Source: Actinoplanes sp. SE50/110
GTDB lineage: Bacteria > Actinomycetota > Actinomycetes > Mycobacteriales > Micromonosporaceae
Length of the DNA: 64,000 nt
Assembly (NCBI RefSeq): GCF_900119315.1
Contig: NZ_LT827010.1
Span: 5,799,001 to 5,863,000 of the forward strand
Direction of reading: 5' to 3'
The first letter of the stretch is position 1. Every line of letters starts with the position of its first letter. This document shows, piece after piece, positions 25,824 through 33,984 of the stretch. Both the position numbers and the translations under genes were made by a program. Below the pieces are notes generated by a model, which was not told the origin of the DNA, made no database searches, and worked only from the letters and a program-made list of their open reading frames with translations.

Positions 25824-26543
25824 TCAGACCTCGATGACGTCGGCGACGATGACCGTGACGTTGTCCGGGGCGCCGTTCTCCAGGGTGCGGTTGACCAGCT
25901 CGGCGGCGCAGGTGCGGCGGTCCGCGTTGTCCCGCAGGGTCTGGGCGATCACCGCGTCCTCGACGTAGTCGGAGAGGCCGTCGCTGCACAGCAGGTAGCG
26001 GTCGCCGACCCGGGCCGGGATCATCCGGCCGGCCGGGCGGAACGGGCCGCCCTGCACGGCCTGGGTGACCAGGGCGCGCTGCGGGTGGCGGCGGGCGTCG
26101 TCCGGGGTGAGCACGCCCTGGTCGACGAGCGCCTGCACGTACGTGTCGTCGCGGGTGAGCTGCTGGAAGTCGCCGTCGCGCAGCAGGTAGCAGCGGGAGT
26201 CGCCGACGTTGAGAGCGGCCAGCCGGTCGCCGGAGAGCAGCAGCGCGGTCACCGTGGTGCCCATGCCGTCGCGGGCGTCGTCCTCGGCGACCGACTTCTC
26301 GATCTGCTTGTTGGCGACCTGCAGCGCCTCGATCAGGTCCTGCAGCGGCTCCCCGGTGTCGGGTTTCTGATCGACCCCGCCGAGCACCTGCACCAGGATG
26401 TCGCTCGCCAGCTCACCGGCGGGCAAACCGCCCATGCCGTCCGCGACCACGAAGAGGCGATTTCCGACGAAAACCGAGTCTTCGTTGTTGGACCGGACCA
26501 GGCCCTGATCAGTGGCGGCGACCGCCCGGACAGCAAGCGTCAT
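25824..26543 (-). CDS. PP2C-family Ser/Thr protein phosphatase
   Basis: This 239-aa stand-alone PP2C phosphatase is of the PstP/Stp type and removes phosphate from Ser/Thr kinase substrates, using metal ions bound by conserved Asp residues. All motifs are present in order: TDQGLVRSNNEDSVF, FVVADGMGGLPAGE, DGMGTTVTALLL, LNVGDSRCYLL, YLLCSDGLSDYV and GAPDNVTVIVADV. There is no transmembrane segment, so it is cytosolic. The start is at MTLAVRAVAATDQG, where the family begins; the longer upstream frame is not conserved. It is divergent from tex, sharing a 235-bp regulatory gap. It may counter the Ser/Thr kinases of this window. Confidence 0.92.
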   Translation of the reverse strand: MTLAVRAVAATDQGLVRSNNEDSVFVGNRLFVVADGMGGLPAGELASDILVQVLGGVDQKPDTGEPLQDLIEALQVANKQIEKSVAEDDARDGMGTTVTALLLSGDRLAALNVGDSRCYLLRDGDFQQLTRDDTYVQALVDQGVLTPDDARRHPQRALVTQAVQGGPFRPAGRMIPARVGDRYLLCSDGLSDYVEDAVIAQTLRDNADRRTCAAELVNRTLENGAPDNVTVIVADVIEV

Positions 26544-26764
26544 GGTGCAAGAGTGCCAAAGCCCGGGAAGGGTTGTCTCTAGTAAACGTGCACCTCCGCT
26601 CGGAAGACCCCGATCGCCCGGGCGTTTCCGCAGGTCGTGGCGGTGCACCCGGCCGGGCGGTTCACCCGGGAGCCAGACATCGCGCGGGCGCGTCGGAAAA
26701 GCCCTACGGGTGATCATCTACCGCCGGGTGTGCGGGGCGGCGCGACAAGCCGCGGCGGCCTCGG

Positions 26765-26771
26765 TAACAAT
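26765..26771 (+). promoter_or_regulatory. Leaderless-type -10 for tex
   Basis: TAACAAT ends 7 nt before the tex GTG at 26779, with no Shine-Dalgarno between. This is the arrangement of a leaderless actinobacterial promoter. Confidence 0.5.
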
Positions 26772-26778
26772 CGTCGAC

Positions 26779-29229
26779 GTGACGACAGCGATCCATCAGC
26801 GCATTGCCTCCGAGCTCGGGGTCCGCGAAGGGCAGGTCACCGCCGCGGTCGAGCTGCTCGACGGCGGCGCCACCGTCCCGTTCATCGCCCGGTACCGCAA
26901 GGAGGTGACCGGCACCCTCGACGACGCGCAGCTGCGCACCCTGGAGGAGCGCCTGGGCTACCTGCGGGAGCTGGAGGACCGGCGGGCCGCGGTGCTGGAG
27001 TCGATCCGCTCGCAGGGCAAGCTGGACGACGCGCTGGAGCGGCAGATCCTGGAGGCCGACACGAAGGCCCGGCTGGAGGACATCTACCTCCCGTTCAAGC
27101 CGAAGCGCCGGACGAAGGCCCAGATCGCCCGTGAGGCCGGCCTGGAGCCCCTGGCGGTCGGTTTGCTGGGTGACCCCACCGTCGACCCGAAAGCGGCCGC
27201 TGAGGCCTTCGTGGACGCCGAGAAGGGGGTCGCCGACGGGCAGGCCGCCCTGGACGGCGCCCGGGCCATCCTGATCGAGCGGTTCGCCGAGGACGCCGAC
27301 CTGATCGGCGAGCTTCGCGAGCAGATGTGGACCCGGGGCCGGCTGGTCGCCAAGGTCCGCGACGGCAAGCAGACCGACGGGGCGAAGTTCGCCGACTACT
27401 TCGACTTCGCCGAGCCGTACGCCAAGCTGCCCTCGCACCGCATCCTGGCCATGCTGCGCGGCGAGAAGGAGGAGGTCCTCGACCTCACCATGGAGCCGCA
27501 CCCGGAGGAGGACGAGGGCTACTTCGAGGGCCGGATCGCCGGGCGCAACGGGATCAGCAACCAGGGTCGCGCCGGCGACAAGTGGCTGATCGACACGGTG
27601 CGCTGGGCGTGGCGCACCCGGATCCTCATCCACCTCGGCGCCGACCTGCGGGTCCGGCTGCGCGAGGCGGCCGAGGACGAGGCCGTCCGGGTCTTCGCGG
27701 CGAACCTGCGCGACCTGCTGCTGGCCGCTCCGGCCGGCACCCGCGCCACGATGGGCCTGGACCCGGGCTTCCGCACCGGGGTGAAGGTGGCCGTGGTCGA
27801 CGCGACCGGAAAGTGCGTCGACACCGCCGTGATCTATCCGCACGTCCCGCAGAACAGGTGGGACGAGTCGATCCACAAGCTGGCCGCGCTGGCCAGCAAG
27901 CACAACGTCGAGCTGATCGCGATCGGCAACGGCACCGCCTCCCGGGAGACCGACAAGCTCGCCACCGAGCTGATCAGGAGACACCCGGACGCGAAGCTGA
28001 CCAAGGTCGTCGTCTCCGAGGCGGGCGCGTCGGTCTACTCGGCGTCGGCGTACGCGTCGCAGGAACTGCCCGGCCTCGACGTGTCGCTGCGCGGGGCGGT
28101 GTCGATCGCCCGCCGCCTGCAGGACCCGCTCGCCGAGCTTGTCAAGATCGACCCGAAGTCGATCGGCGTCGGGCAGTACCAGCACGACATCTCCGAGGTC
28201 AAGCTGGCCCGCTCGCTGGACGCGGTGGTCGAGGACTGTGTGAACGGTGTCGGCGTCGACGTGAACACCGCGTCCGCGCCGCTGCTCACCCGGGTCTCCG
28301 GGATCACCGCCGGCCTGGCCGAGAACATCGTGCTGCACCGCGACCAGAACGGCCCGTTCAAGAACCGCAACGAGATCAAGAAGGTGGCGCGGCTCGGCCC
28401 GAAGGCGTTCGAGCAGTGCGCCGGCTTCCTGCGGATCCGGGACGGCGAGGACCCGCTGGACTTCTCCAGCGTGCACCCCGAGTCGTACCCGCTGGTCCGC
28501 ACGATCGCCGCGGACGCCGGCTCCGACGTCAAGACGCTGATCGGCAACAGCCCGCTGCTCAAGGGCATCCGGCCGGACAAGTTCGTCACCGACACGGTCG
28601 GCCTGCCGACGATCACCGACATCCTCAAGGAGCTGGAGAAACCGGGTCGGGACCCGCGCCCGGCCTTCACCACGGCGACCTTCGCCGAGGGGGTCGAGAA
28701 GATCGCCGACCTGAAGCCCGGCATGATCCTGGAGGGCCAGGTCACCAACGTGGCGGCGTTCGGCGCGTTCGTCGACATCGGCGTCCACCAGGACGGGCTG
28801 GTGCACGTCTCGGCGCTGTCCGAGAAGTTCGTGCAGGACCCGCGCGAGGTGGTCAAGTCCGGTGACGTGGTCAAGGTCCGCGTCCTCGAGGTCGACCCGG
28901 TGCGCAAGCGGATCTCACTGACCATGCGGCTCTCCGACGAGCCCCACCGGAACCGTCCGCCGCGCGAGGACCGCGGTGGTCAGGGCGGCGGCGGACAGCG
29001 CGAACAGCGCGGGCCGGGCGGCGGTCCAGGTGGGCAGCGCGGGCAGGGTGGTGGCCAGCGCGGGCAGGGCGGTGGCCAGGGCGGTCAGCGCGGCCAGGGT
29101 GGTCAGCGGGGCGGGCAGCCGCGGCAGGGCGGTGGCCAGGGCGGTCAGCGCGGCGGCGGGGGCGGCACCGGCTTCGGCAACAGCGCGATGGCCGACGCCC
29201 TCCGCCGGGCGGGGCTCGCGAAGGACTGA
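26779..29229 (+). CDS. tex: Tex-family RNA-binding transcription accessory protein
   Basis: This 816-aa Tex protein is related to Spt6 and binds nucleic acid during transcription. It has the N-terminal helical region (GQVTAAVELLDGGATVPFIARYRKEVTG, typical of Tex), a YqgF-like RNase H fold (TMGLDPGFRTGVKVAVVD), tandem helix-hairpin-helix motifs (VGVDVNTASAPLLTRVSGI) and the S1 domain (GQVTNVAAFGAFVDIGVHQDGLVHVSAL). After the S1 domain about 75 residues are Gly/Gln/Arg-rich with many RGG- and RGQGG-like repeats, unusual for the family core. The GTG is chosen because the domain starts there and TAACAAT sits 7 nt upstream. Confidence 0.93.
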   Translation: MTTAIHQRIASELGVREGQVTAAVELLDGGATVPFIARYRKEVTGTLDDAQLRTLEERLGYLRELEDRRAAVLESIRSQGKLDDALERQILEADTKARLEDIYLPFKPKRRTKAQIAREAGLEPLAVGLLGDPTVDPKAAAEAFVDAEKGVADGQAALDGARAILIERFAEDADLIGELREQMWTRGRLVAKVRDGKQTDGAKFADYFDFAEPYAKLPSHRILAMLRGEKEEVLDLTMEPHPEEDEGYFEGRIAGRNGISNQGRAGDKWLIDTVRWAWRTRILIHLGADLRVRLREAAEDEAVRVFAANLRDLLLAAPAGTRATMGLDPGFRTGVKVAVVDATGKCVDTAVIYPHVPQNRWDESIHKLAALASKHNVELIAIGNGTASRETDKLATELIRRHPDAKLTKVVVSEAGASVYSASAYASQELPGLDVSLRGAVSIARRLQDPLAELVKIDPKSIGVGQYQHDISEVKLARSLDAVVEDCVNGVGVDVNTASAPLLTRVSGITAGLAENIVLHRDQNGPFKNRNEIKKVARLGPKAFEQCAGFLRIRDGEDPLDFSSVHPESYPLVRTIAADAGSDVKTLIGNSPLLKGIRPDKFVTDTVGLPTITDILKELEKPGRDPRPAFTTATFAEGVEKIADLKPGMILEGQVTNVAAFGAFVDIGVHQDGLVHVSALSEKFVQDPREVVKSGDVVKVRVLEVDPVRKRISLTMRLSDEPHRNRPPREDRGGQGGGGQREQRGPGGGPGGQRGQGGGQRGQGGGQGGQRGQGGQRGGQPRQGGGQGGQRGGGGGTGFGNSAMADALRRAGLAKD

Positions 29230-29285
29230 CCGGCGGTTTCCCGGTCACGGTCAGGGCTTGTTGCGGCGTACGCCGTGAGCTCTGA

Positions 29286-29360
29286 CCGTGGTCGCCGCGA
29301 AGCGGGGTGCGCGGCGCCGGCCCCGTGGTCGCCGCGAAGCGGGGTGCGCGGCGCCGGCCC
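29286..29360. repeat. 37-bp tandem duplication
   Basis: Two nearly identical 37-bp units (29286-29322 and 29323-29359) contain CCGTGGTCGCCGCGAAGC and GGGTGCGCGGCGCCGG. They sit between tex and the convergent kinase gene and are followed by the palindrome GCGCCGGCCCGGCGCC. This may serve as a transcription stop. Confidence 0.7.
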
Positions 29361-29388
29361 GGCGCCGCGCGTGGCCCCGCGAGGGTGG

Positions 29389-31182
29389 TCAGCCCCAGAT
29401 CTTGACGTCGCTGAACGCGACCTCGTAGGGGCCGGCCTTGGGCGCCGCCGGGTCGTTGAAGACGCCGAGCACCACGCGGCCGTGGGTGAGCGTGGCGTTC
29501 TTCAGCGGGAGTGTGCCGATCACCGTGTCGTCCTGGCTGATCTCGACCGCGTTGCCCTGGATCCGCAGGCCGATCCGGACCGGCGTGGCGTACAGGGCGA
29601 TCGGCCGGGTCAGCGGCAGCGTCCGGGGGGCCGTGATCACATCGTCGCGGTGCTCGCTGAGATAGACGTCCCTCTCGCAGACGCGCAGCTGGTAGCCGCC
29701 GAGCTTGTCGTCGAAGCGGAACCAGACGGCGGCGCAGCTGTACCGGGTGTCGAGCCGGACGCCGACCTCCACCGTGGCGTCGGTGAGCACGTCCTTCGGC
29801 CCACGGCACCGGTAGGTCCCCGTGGTCTCGCGCCGCGCGACCAGGGCCGCCTTGGCGAACGCGCAGCTGGCCTGCTCGTCGTCCTGCACGGTGGGGTGCC
29901 ACAGGCCCTCGGTGGCCAGCGCGTCCGCGTAGCGAGGCGCGGCGCCGGTCGACCCGGACTCGGGGACCGGCGACGGGCCGGCCGCCGCGTCGGAGCGGCC
30001 GGCGAAGTGGTCGCGCAGCAGCACCCCGGTGAACGCCAGGCCACCGGCGATCACCAGCACGGTCAGCAGCCCGAGCAGGACCGGCAGCACCCGGCGGCGC
30101 GGGCGGGCGGCCGGCGCGCCGGTCCCCGTGGTGTCCCGGGTCTGCTCGATCGGCACCGTGACGATCGAGTTCTCGCTGTAGCCGACCAGGCCGGGCGGGA
30201 TGTCCAGGGCCGGACCGGGCAGCGGCGTGACGGTCGCCGACGGCAACGCGTACCCGGTGACGGCCTGCGCCTCGACCGCGGCGGCGCGCAGGTCGGGCTG
30301 GTCGGCCAGGGCGGCCGCGGTGGCCGCCGGGCGGTCACCGGAGATCAGCAGGTCGAGCAGCTCGCGGGCGCTGGGCCGGTTGGCCGGATCCTTCTCCAGC
30401 GAGTGGGCCACCAGGTCGCGCAGCGGGCCGGTGAGACCGTGCAGCCGGGGCGGCTGGGTGAGGATGCGGGCGGCGGTCGCGGTCGGCGAGTCGGCGGAGA
30501 ACGGGGTCTTGCCGGTACCGGCGTAGGTGACCACGCTGCCCCAGGCGAACACGTCGGCGGCCGGGGTGAGCATCGGGGTGTCGGAGTCGGTGTTGAACCG
30601 CTCGGGCGCCATGTACGCCACGGTGCCGACCATCTGGTCGGGGCGGGTGTTGCCGCTGGTGGCCGACATGGCCCGGGCGATCCCGAAGTCGATCACCTTG
30701 GGGGTGCCCGGGGCGAGCAGCACGTTGCGCGGCTTCAGGTCGCGGTGGATCACGCCGGCGCCGTGGATCGCGGTCAGCGCGGTGGCCACCCCGATCGCGA
30801 CGCTGTGCAGGTTGGCCGAGGTCAGCGGGCCGCGGCGCTCGACCACGTCGGCCAGGGTGGGCCCGTCGACGAACTCGACGACCAGGTAGGGCTGCTCGTG
30901 GTCGGGGTCGGCGTCGAGCACCTCGGCGGTGCAGAACGGCGGCACCTGCCGGGCCCGCTCCACCTCGCTGCGGAACCGGCGGCGGAACTCGTCGTCGTGC
31001 GCCAGGTCGAGGCGGACCACCTTGACCGCGACCAGGATCTCACTGCCCGCCCTGCGGCCCAGGTAGACGGTGCCCATGCCGCCCTCGCCGAGACGGCCGA
31101 GCAACTCGTAGTCGCCAAGCGTGCGCGGATCGTGCGGACGCAACGGTTGCGTCCGTTCGCCCGGCACCGTGTCGTCGACCAT
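29389..31182 (-). CDS. Membrane Ser/Thr protein kinase with extracellular beta-sandwich
   Basis: This 597-aa PknB-type kinase starts at MVDDTVPGER. The Gly-rich loop is LGEGGMGTVYLG and the catalytic Lys is K54 (VAVKVV). The HRD motif is HRDLKPRN with D148, the DFG is at 165-167 and the activation segment ends in APERF. One membrane helix at about residues 365-389 is followed by an extracellular part: a Pro/Ser linker and a beta-rich domain of about 180 aa (VWFRFDDKLGGYQLRVCERDVYLSEH..., ending AFSDVKIWG) that resembles a LamG/jellyroll fold. This suggests it senses an external ligand. The start is supported by GGGGGG upstream of the ATG. Confidence 0.92.
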   Translation of the reverse strand: MVDDTVPGERTQPLRPHDPRTLGDYELLGRLGEGGMGTVYLGRRAGSEILVAVKVVRLDLAHDDEFRRRFRSEVERARQVPPFCTAEVLDADPDHEQPYLVVEFVDGPTLADVVERRGPLTSANLHSVAIGVATALTAIHGAGVIHRDLKPRNVLLAPGTPKVIDFGIARAMSATSGNTRPDQMVGTVAYMAPERFNTDSDTPMLTPAADVFAWGSVVTYAGTGKTPFSADSPTATAARILTQPPRLHGLTGPLRDLVAHSLEKDPANRPSARELLDLLISGDRPAATAAALADQPDLRAAAVEAQAVTGYALPSATVTPLPGPALDIPPGLVGYSENSIVTVPIEQTRDTTGTGAPAARPRRRVLPVLLGLLTVLVIAGGLAFTGVLLRDHFAGRSDAAAGPSPVPESGSTGAAPRYADALATEGLWHPTVQDDEQASCAFAKAALVARRETTGTYRCRGPKDVLTDATVEVGVRLDTRYSCAAVWFRFDDKLGGYQLRVCERDVYLSEHRDDVITAPRTLPLTRPIALYATPVRIGLRIQGNAVEISQDDTVIGTLPLKNATLTHGRVVLGVFNDPAAPKAGPYEVAFSDVKIWG

Positions 31183-31270
31183 CGTTCTCGCGCCCCCCAG
31201 GTTCCCGCCCGCAGCACTGTATCGGCATGGGGCGACACCACGCAGGCCCGGTGCCCGGTTCCGCGAGGGT

Positions 31271-31297
31271 CGACCCTGAGGCCGGGGATCAGGGTCG
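31271..31297. promoter_or_regulatory. Inverted repeat in the divergent kinase/pspC promoter region
   Basis: CGACCCTGA (31271-31279) and TCAGGGTCG (31289-31297) form a perfect 9-bp inverted repeat with a 9-nt spacer. A 10-bp palindrome TACCCGGGTA follows at 31328-31337. Both lie between the divergent starts at 31182 and 31377, suggesting an operator. No regulator is assigned. Confidence 0.4.
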
Positions 31298-31376
31298 GAT
31301 CCGGGCGGTGCCGGATGGAAAGTGTCGTACCCGGGTAGCACTCTGGTGGCATCACCTAATCGCCTTGGGAGGCGTG

Positions 31377-31625
31377 ATGAACTCCGTGCACGACACGATG
31401 GCCCGGCAGGGCCTGGTCCGCCCGCGGGACGGCCGCATGCTGGGCGGCGTCTGCGCGGGGCTGGGGCGCCGCTTCGGCCTCGACCCGTGGCTCGCCCGCC
31501 TGCTGTTCGTGCTGATCCTGTTCCTGATCCCGGGCAGCCAGATCCTGATCTACCCGGTCCTCTGGGTGCTGATGCCGGCCGAGGAGACCGTCTACAGCCC
31601 GCACACCCCGCCGACCACCTGGTGA
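31377..31625 (+). CDS. PspC-domain membrane protein
   Basis: This 82-aa protein contains a single PspC domain: RPRDGRMLGGVCAGLGRRFGLDPWLARLLFVLILFLIPGS, with the R-x-x-x-x-x-x-G-V-C-x-G-x-A/L-x-x family pattern, followed by the hydrophobic segment LIYPVLWVLMPAEE. PspC proteins sit in the membrane and respond to membrane stress. The phage-shock genes pspA and pspB are not seen nearby. GGGAGG precedes the ATG. It is divergent from the Ser/Thr kinase and 4 bp before a small PEGA-like gene. Confidence 0.9.
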   Translation: MNSVHDTMARQGLVRPRDGRMLGGVCAGLGRRFGLDPWLARLLFVLILFLIPGSQILIYPVLWVLMPAEETVYSPHTPPTTW

Positions 31626-31629
31626 CCCG

Positions 31630-31896
31630 GTGACCGTCGTCGCCACCCTGGTCGTCGAGGGGCCGTCCCGCTCACTGGCCACCCTCGCCCGCGCCGTCCC
31701 GATCACCGTGGACGGCGCGGCGAAAGGGCGGGTCCGGGCCGGGAAACGGCTCACGCTGGCCCTCCCGCCCGGGTCGCACTCGATCCAGGCGGGCGGCGGG
31801 CCGGCGCTGCCGGTGCGGCTCGCGCCCGGTCTGGTCACCCGGGTGCGGGTGGAGCGGGACGCGGCCGGCCGCACCCACCTGATCGAGGTCGGCTGA
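31630..31896 (+). CDS. Small PEGA-like hypothetical protein
   Basis: This 88-aa protein starts with GTG 4 bp after the pspC stop, so it is probably translated with pspC. The sequence VPITVDGAAKGRVRAGKRLTLALPPGSHSIQAGGG resembles the PEGA surface beta-domain (V-x-V-D-G-x-x-x-G-x-x...L-x-P-G-x-H). A final VEVG-type strand closes it. It has no signal peptide. The PEGA resemblance is a visual judgement, and the gene could be a chance open frame. Confidence 0.55.
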   Translation: MTVVATLVVEGPSRSLATLARAVPITVDGAAKGRVRAGKRLTLALPPGSHSIQAGGGPALPVRLAPGLVTRVRVERDAAGRTHLIEVG

Positions 31897-31906
31897 CCGG
31901 CTCTCC

Positions 31907-32440
31907 TCAGCCGGCCAGCTTCTTGAGGGCGGCGGTGAGCTGCAGGTCGTCGAGGTAACCCCGGGTGACGATCTTTCCGGCGGCGTCCAGCAGGACGTAG
32001 GTGCTCTGCTGGGCGATGCCGAACTTCGACCAGATCGTGCCGGACGGGTCGTTCAGGTGGGTGACCTTGCCGACGTCCAGGTCGGCGACGAACTGGCGCA
32101 TGGCCTTCGCGGTGCCCAGACCGGCGATGCCGAGGAAGGTGAGACGCCCGGCGTACTCGTCGTGGAAGTCGGCGACGGACTGGGCCTCGCTGGCACAGGT
32201 GGCGCACCACGGCGCCCAGAACCACAGGACGGCGGGCCGGCCCGCCAACTGGGCGGCGTCGAACTTCGTGCCGTCCAGCGTCGTACCGCTGAATCGCAGT
32301 GTGTCGGGGACGGCCGGGGCCGCGGCTGACCCGGACCCTCGACCGGCCGCGGCCGCCGGGGTCGCCGCCTCCGGCGCCGCGGCGCAGCCGGCGGCCAGCA
32401 TCGCGAACGGAAGCGTCAGCAGGGCACGCCGGGTGCTCAT
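31907..32440 (-). CDS. TlpA-like thioredoxin lipoprotein
   Basis: This 177-aa protein is a periplasm-side (outside the membrane) thiol reductase or oxidant sensor. The lipobox LAAGC puts a lipidated Cys at residue 19. After a Pro/Ala linker, the thioredoxin fold carries the CxxC as FWAPWCATC (C79, C82), followed by TFLGIAGLG and the C-terminal YVLLDAAGKIVTRGYLDD. A good Shine-Dalgarno (GAGG) precedes the ATG. The gene lies 65 bp downstream of the NuoF-like gene on the same strand and is probably in that operon, which suggests a role as electron acceptor from the membrane haem protein. Confidence 0.88.
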   Translation of the reverse strand: MSTRRALLTLPFAMLAAGCAAAPEAATPAAAAGRGSGSAAAPAVPDTLRFSGTTLDGTKFDAAQLAGRPAVLWFWAPWCATCASEAQSVADFHDEYAGRLTFLGIAGLGTAKAMRQFVADLDVGKVTHLNDPSGTIWSKFGIAQQSTYVLLDAAGKIVTRGYLDDLQLTAALKKLAG

Positions 32441-32505
32441 CGGCCTCGGTCCCTTCGAAGGGTGCGGGCCGGCGGTCCGGGACGGACCGCCGGCGAGCGG
32501 GTGGA

Positions 32506-33984
32506 TCAATGCGCCGCGGTGGCCGGGTCGATCAGACGCAGGGCCAGCGCCGGGCAGACGTTGACCGCCTTACGGGCGCCGTCCTCCAGCCACGGCGGCA
32601 GCGGCGTCTGCGGAAACGCCGGGAAGCCGTTGTGGTCCAGCCGGATGATCTCCGGGGCGACCGCCGAGCACAGGCCGTGCCCGTCACAGCGGGACCAGTC
32701 CAGGGCCAGCTTCCGGGCGCCCTTCTCGGCCGTGTACGGCAGCGGGAGGATGCCGCGGACCTGCTTGCCGCAGCCCTCGCCGTTGGCGTGCGCCTCCACG
32801 TCCTTCTGGAACACCTCGAGCGCGGACAGCGCGAACCGGGACGTGCCGTCCGGGTGGCTGCACGCACCCCGGCCCTTCACCAGGCCGGCCGCCTGCCGGA
32901 CCTGCTCCAGCGCGGAACCGCCGAGTGACACCAGGGTGACCGCGCGGGCCAGGTCGGGCAGACCGAGCCGGCACGGGCCGCACTGGCCGGCGGACTCGCC
33001 GGCCAGATACTGCACGACCTGGGCGACCTCGCCCAGCGCGCAGGTCTTCGAGCCGATCGGGATCAGCATGCCGGCGCCGAGCGTGCCCCCGACCTTGGCG
33101 AAGCCCTTGCGCGAGATGGTCACCGTCTGCGCCTGCTCGGCGCTGATCCACTTGCCGTGGTAGCCGCCGACCAGCAGGCCGGGGCCGATGTCCGCGCCGC
33201 ACATGGTGAGCACGTCCATCAGCGGGGTGCCGCTGGGCGCCTCGACGACGGCCGGGTTGGTGGCCGAACCGCCGACGGTGAGCATCACCGTGCCCGGCTC
33301 CTCCGGGATGCCGACCGAGTTGTACTCCCACGGGCCGAGCCGGGCCGCGATCGCCAGCTGCGAGTACGTCTCGGCGTTGGAGAGCAGGGTGGGCAGCCCC
33401 ATCACGCCGTTGTCGCTGGAGCGGACCTTGCGGCCGGGCGGGATGTGCGCCTCGCCGTTGATCCCGCGGACCAGCGCGCCGCCCTCGCCGGAGATGAACC
33501 GGTGCGGGACCGTGACGAGCCGGGTCGGGCACGGCATCTTCCGCTCGGCCAGGGCGGCGGCCAGCGAATTCTGCCCGATGCCGTCATCGGCGATGCCGAT
33601 CACGATCTCCTCGGCGTCCAGGGCGGCCGCGGCCAGCGCCGCGCCGTCCAGGATCAGGTGCGGCGACCGGGTCAGGATCGCCTTGTCCTTCCAGGACGGG
33701 GGCTCACCCTCGGTGGCGTTCACCACGATCACCGGGGGCAGGTCCTGGCGCTTGCAGGAGTCGATGACCGCGCGCACCTTGCGGGCGAACGGGAAACCCG
33801 CCCCGCCGCGCCCACGCAGCTCGATGCGGTCGGTGAGGCCGATCAGCTCACCGGACGACAGCGCCGCAAACCCGCCGTGCACCTCCTGGTGCGCCTGCAG
33901 GTCGAGGCGGCCGTACTCGTCGTAGCCCGCGGTGATCCGCGGGATGCCGATCGAGGTGACCGGGGGAACCTGTGCCGTGCTCAA
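32506..33984 (-). CDS. NuoF-like flavin/Fe-S protein with fused ferredoxin
   Basis: This 492-aa protein is built like the 51-kDa subunit of complex I. FMN/NADH site: RGRGGAGFP (residues 57-65), NATEGEPPSWKD and ISGEGGALV. An SLBB-type stretch follows near 245-280 (SGTPLMDVLTMCG). Its Fe-S region (ESAGQCGPC plus GACSHPDG) has C335, C338 and C375, but the first Cys of the usual CxxCxxC is Ala332. A C-terminal single-cluster ferredoxin has C433, C439 and C477 (C-x5-C then CP). The TTG start at 33984 overlaps the upstream stop (TTGA). It likely passes electrons from NADH to the haem protein next door. It is not part of a nuo operon. Confidence 0.85.
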   Translation of the reverse strand: MSTAQVPPVTSIGIPRITAGYDEYGRLDLQAHQEVHGGFAALSSGELIGLTDRIELRGRGGAGFPFARKVRAVIDSCKRQDLPPVIVVNATEGEPPSWKDKAILTRSPHLILDGAALAAAALDAEEIVIGIADDGIGQNSLAAALAERKMPCPTRLVTVPHRFISGEGGALVRGINGEAHIPPGRKVRSSDNGVMGLPTLLSNAETYSQLAIAARLGPWEYNSVGIPEEPGTVMLTVGGSATNPAVVEAPSGTPLMDVLTMCGADIGPGLLVGGYHGKWISAEQAQTVTISRKGFAKVGGTLGAGMLIPIGSKTCALGEVAQVVQYLAGESAGQCGPCRLGLPDLARAVTLVSLGGSALEQVRQAAGLVKGRGACSHPDGTSRFALSALEVFQKDVEAHANGEGCGKQVRGILPLPYTAEKGARKLALDWSRCDGHGLCSAVAPEIIRLDHNGFPAFPQTPLPPWLEDGARKAVNVCPALALRLIDPATAAH

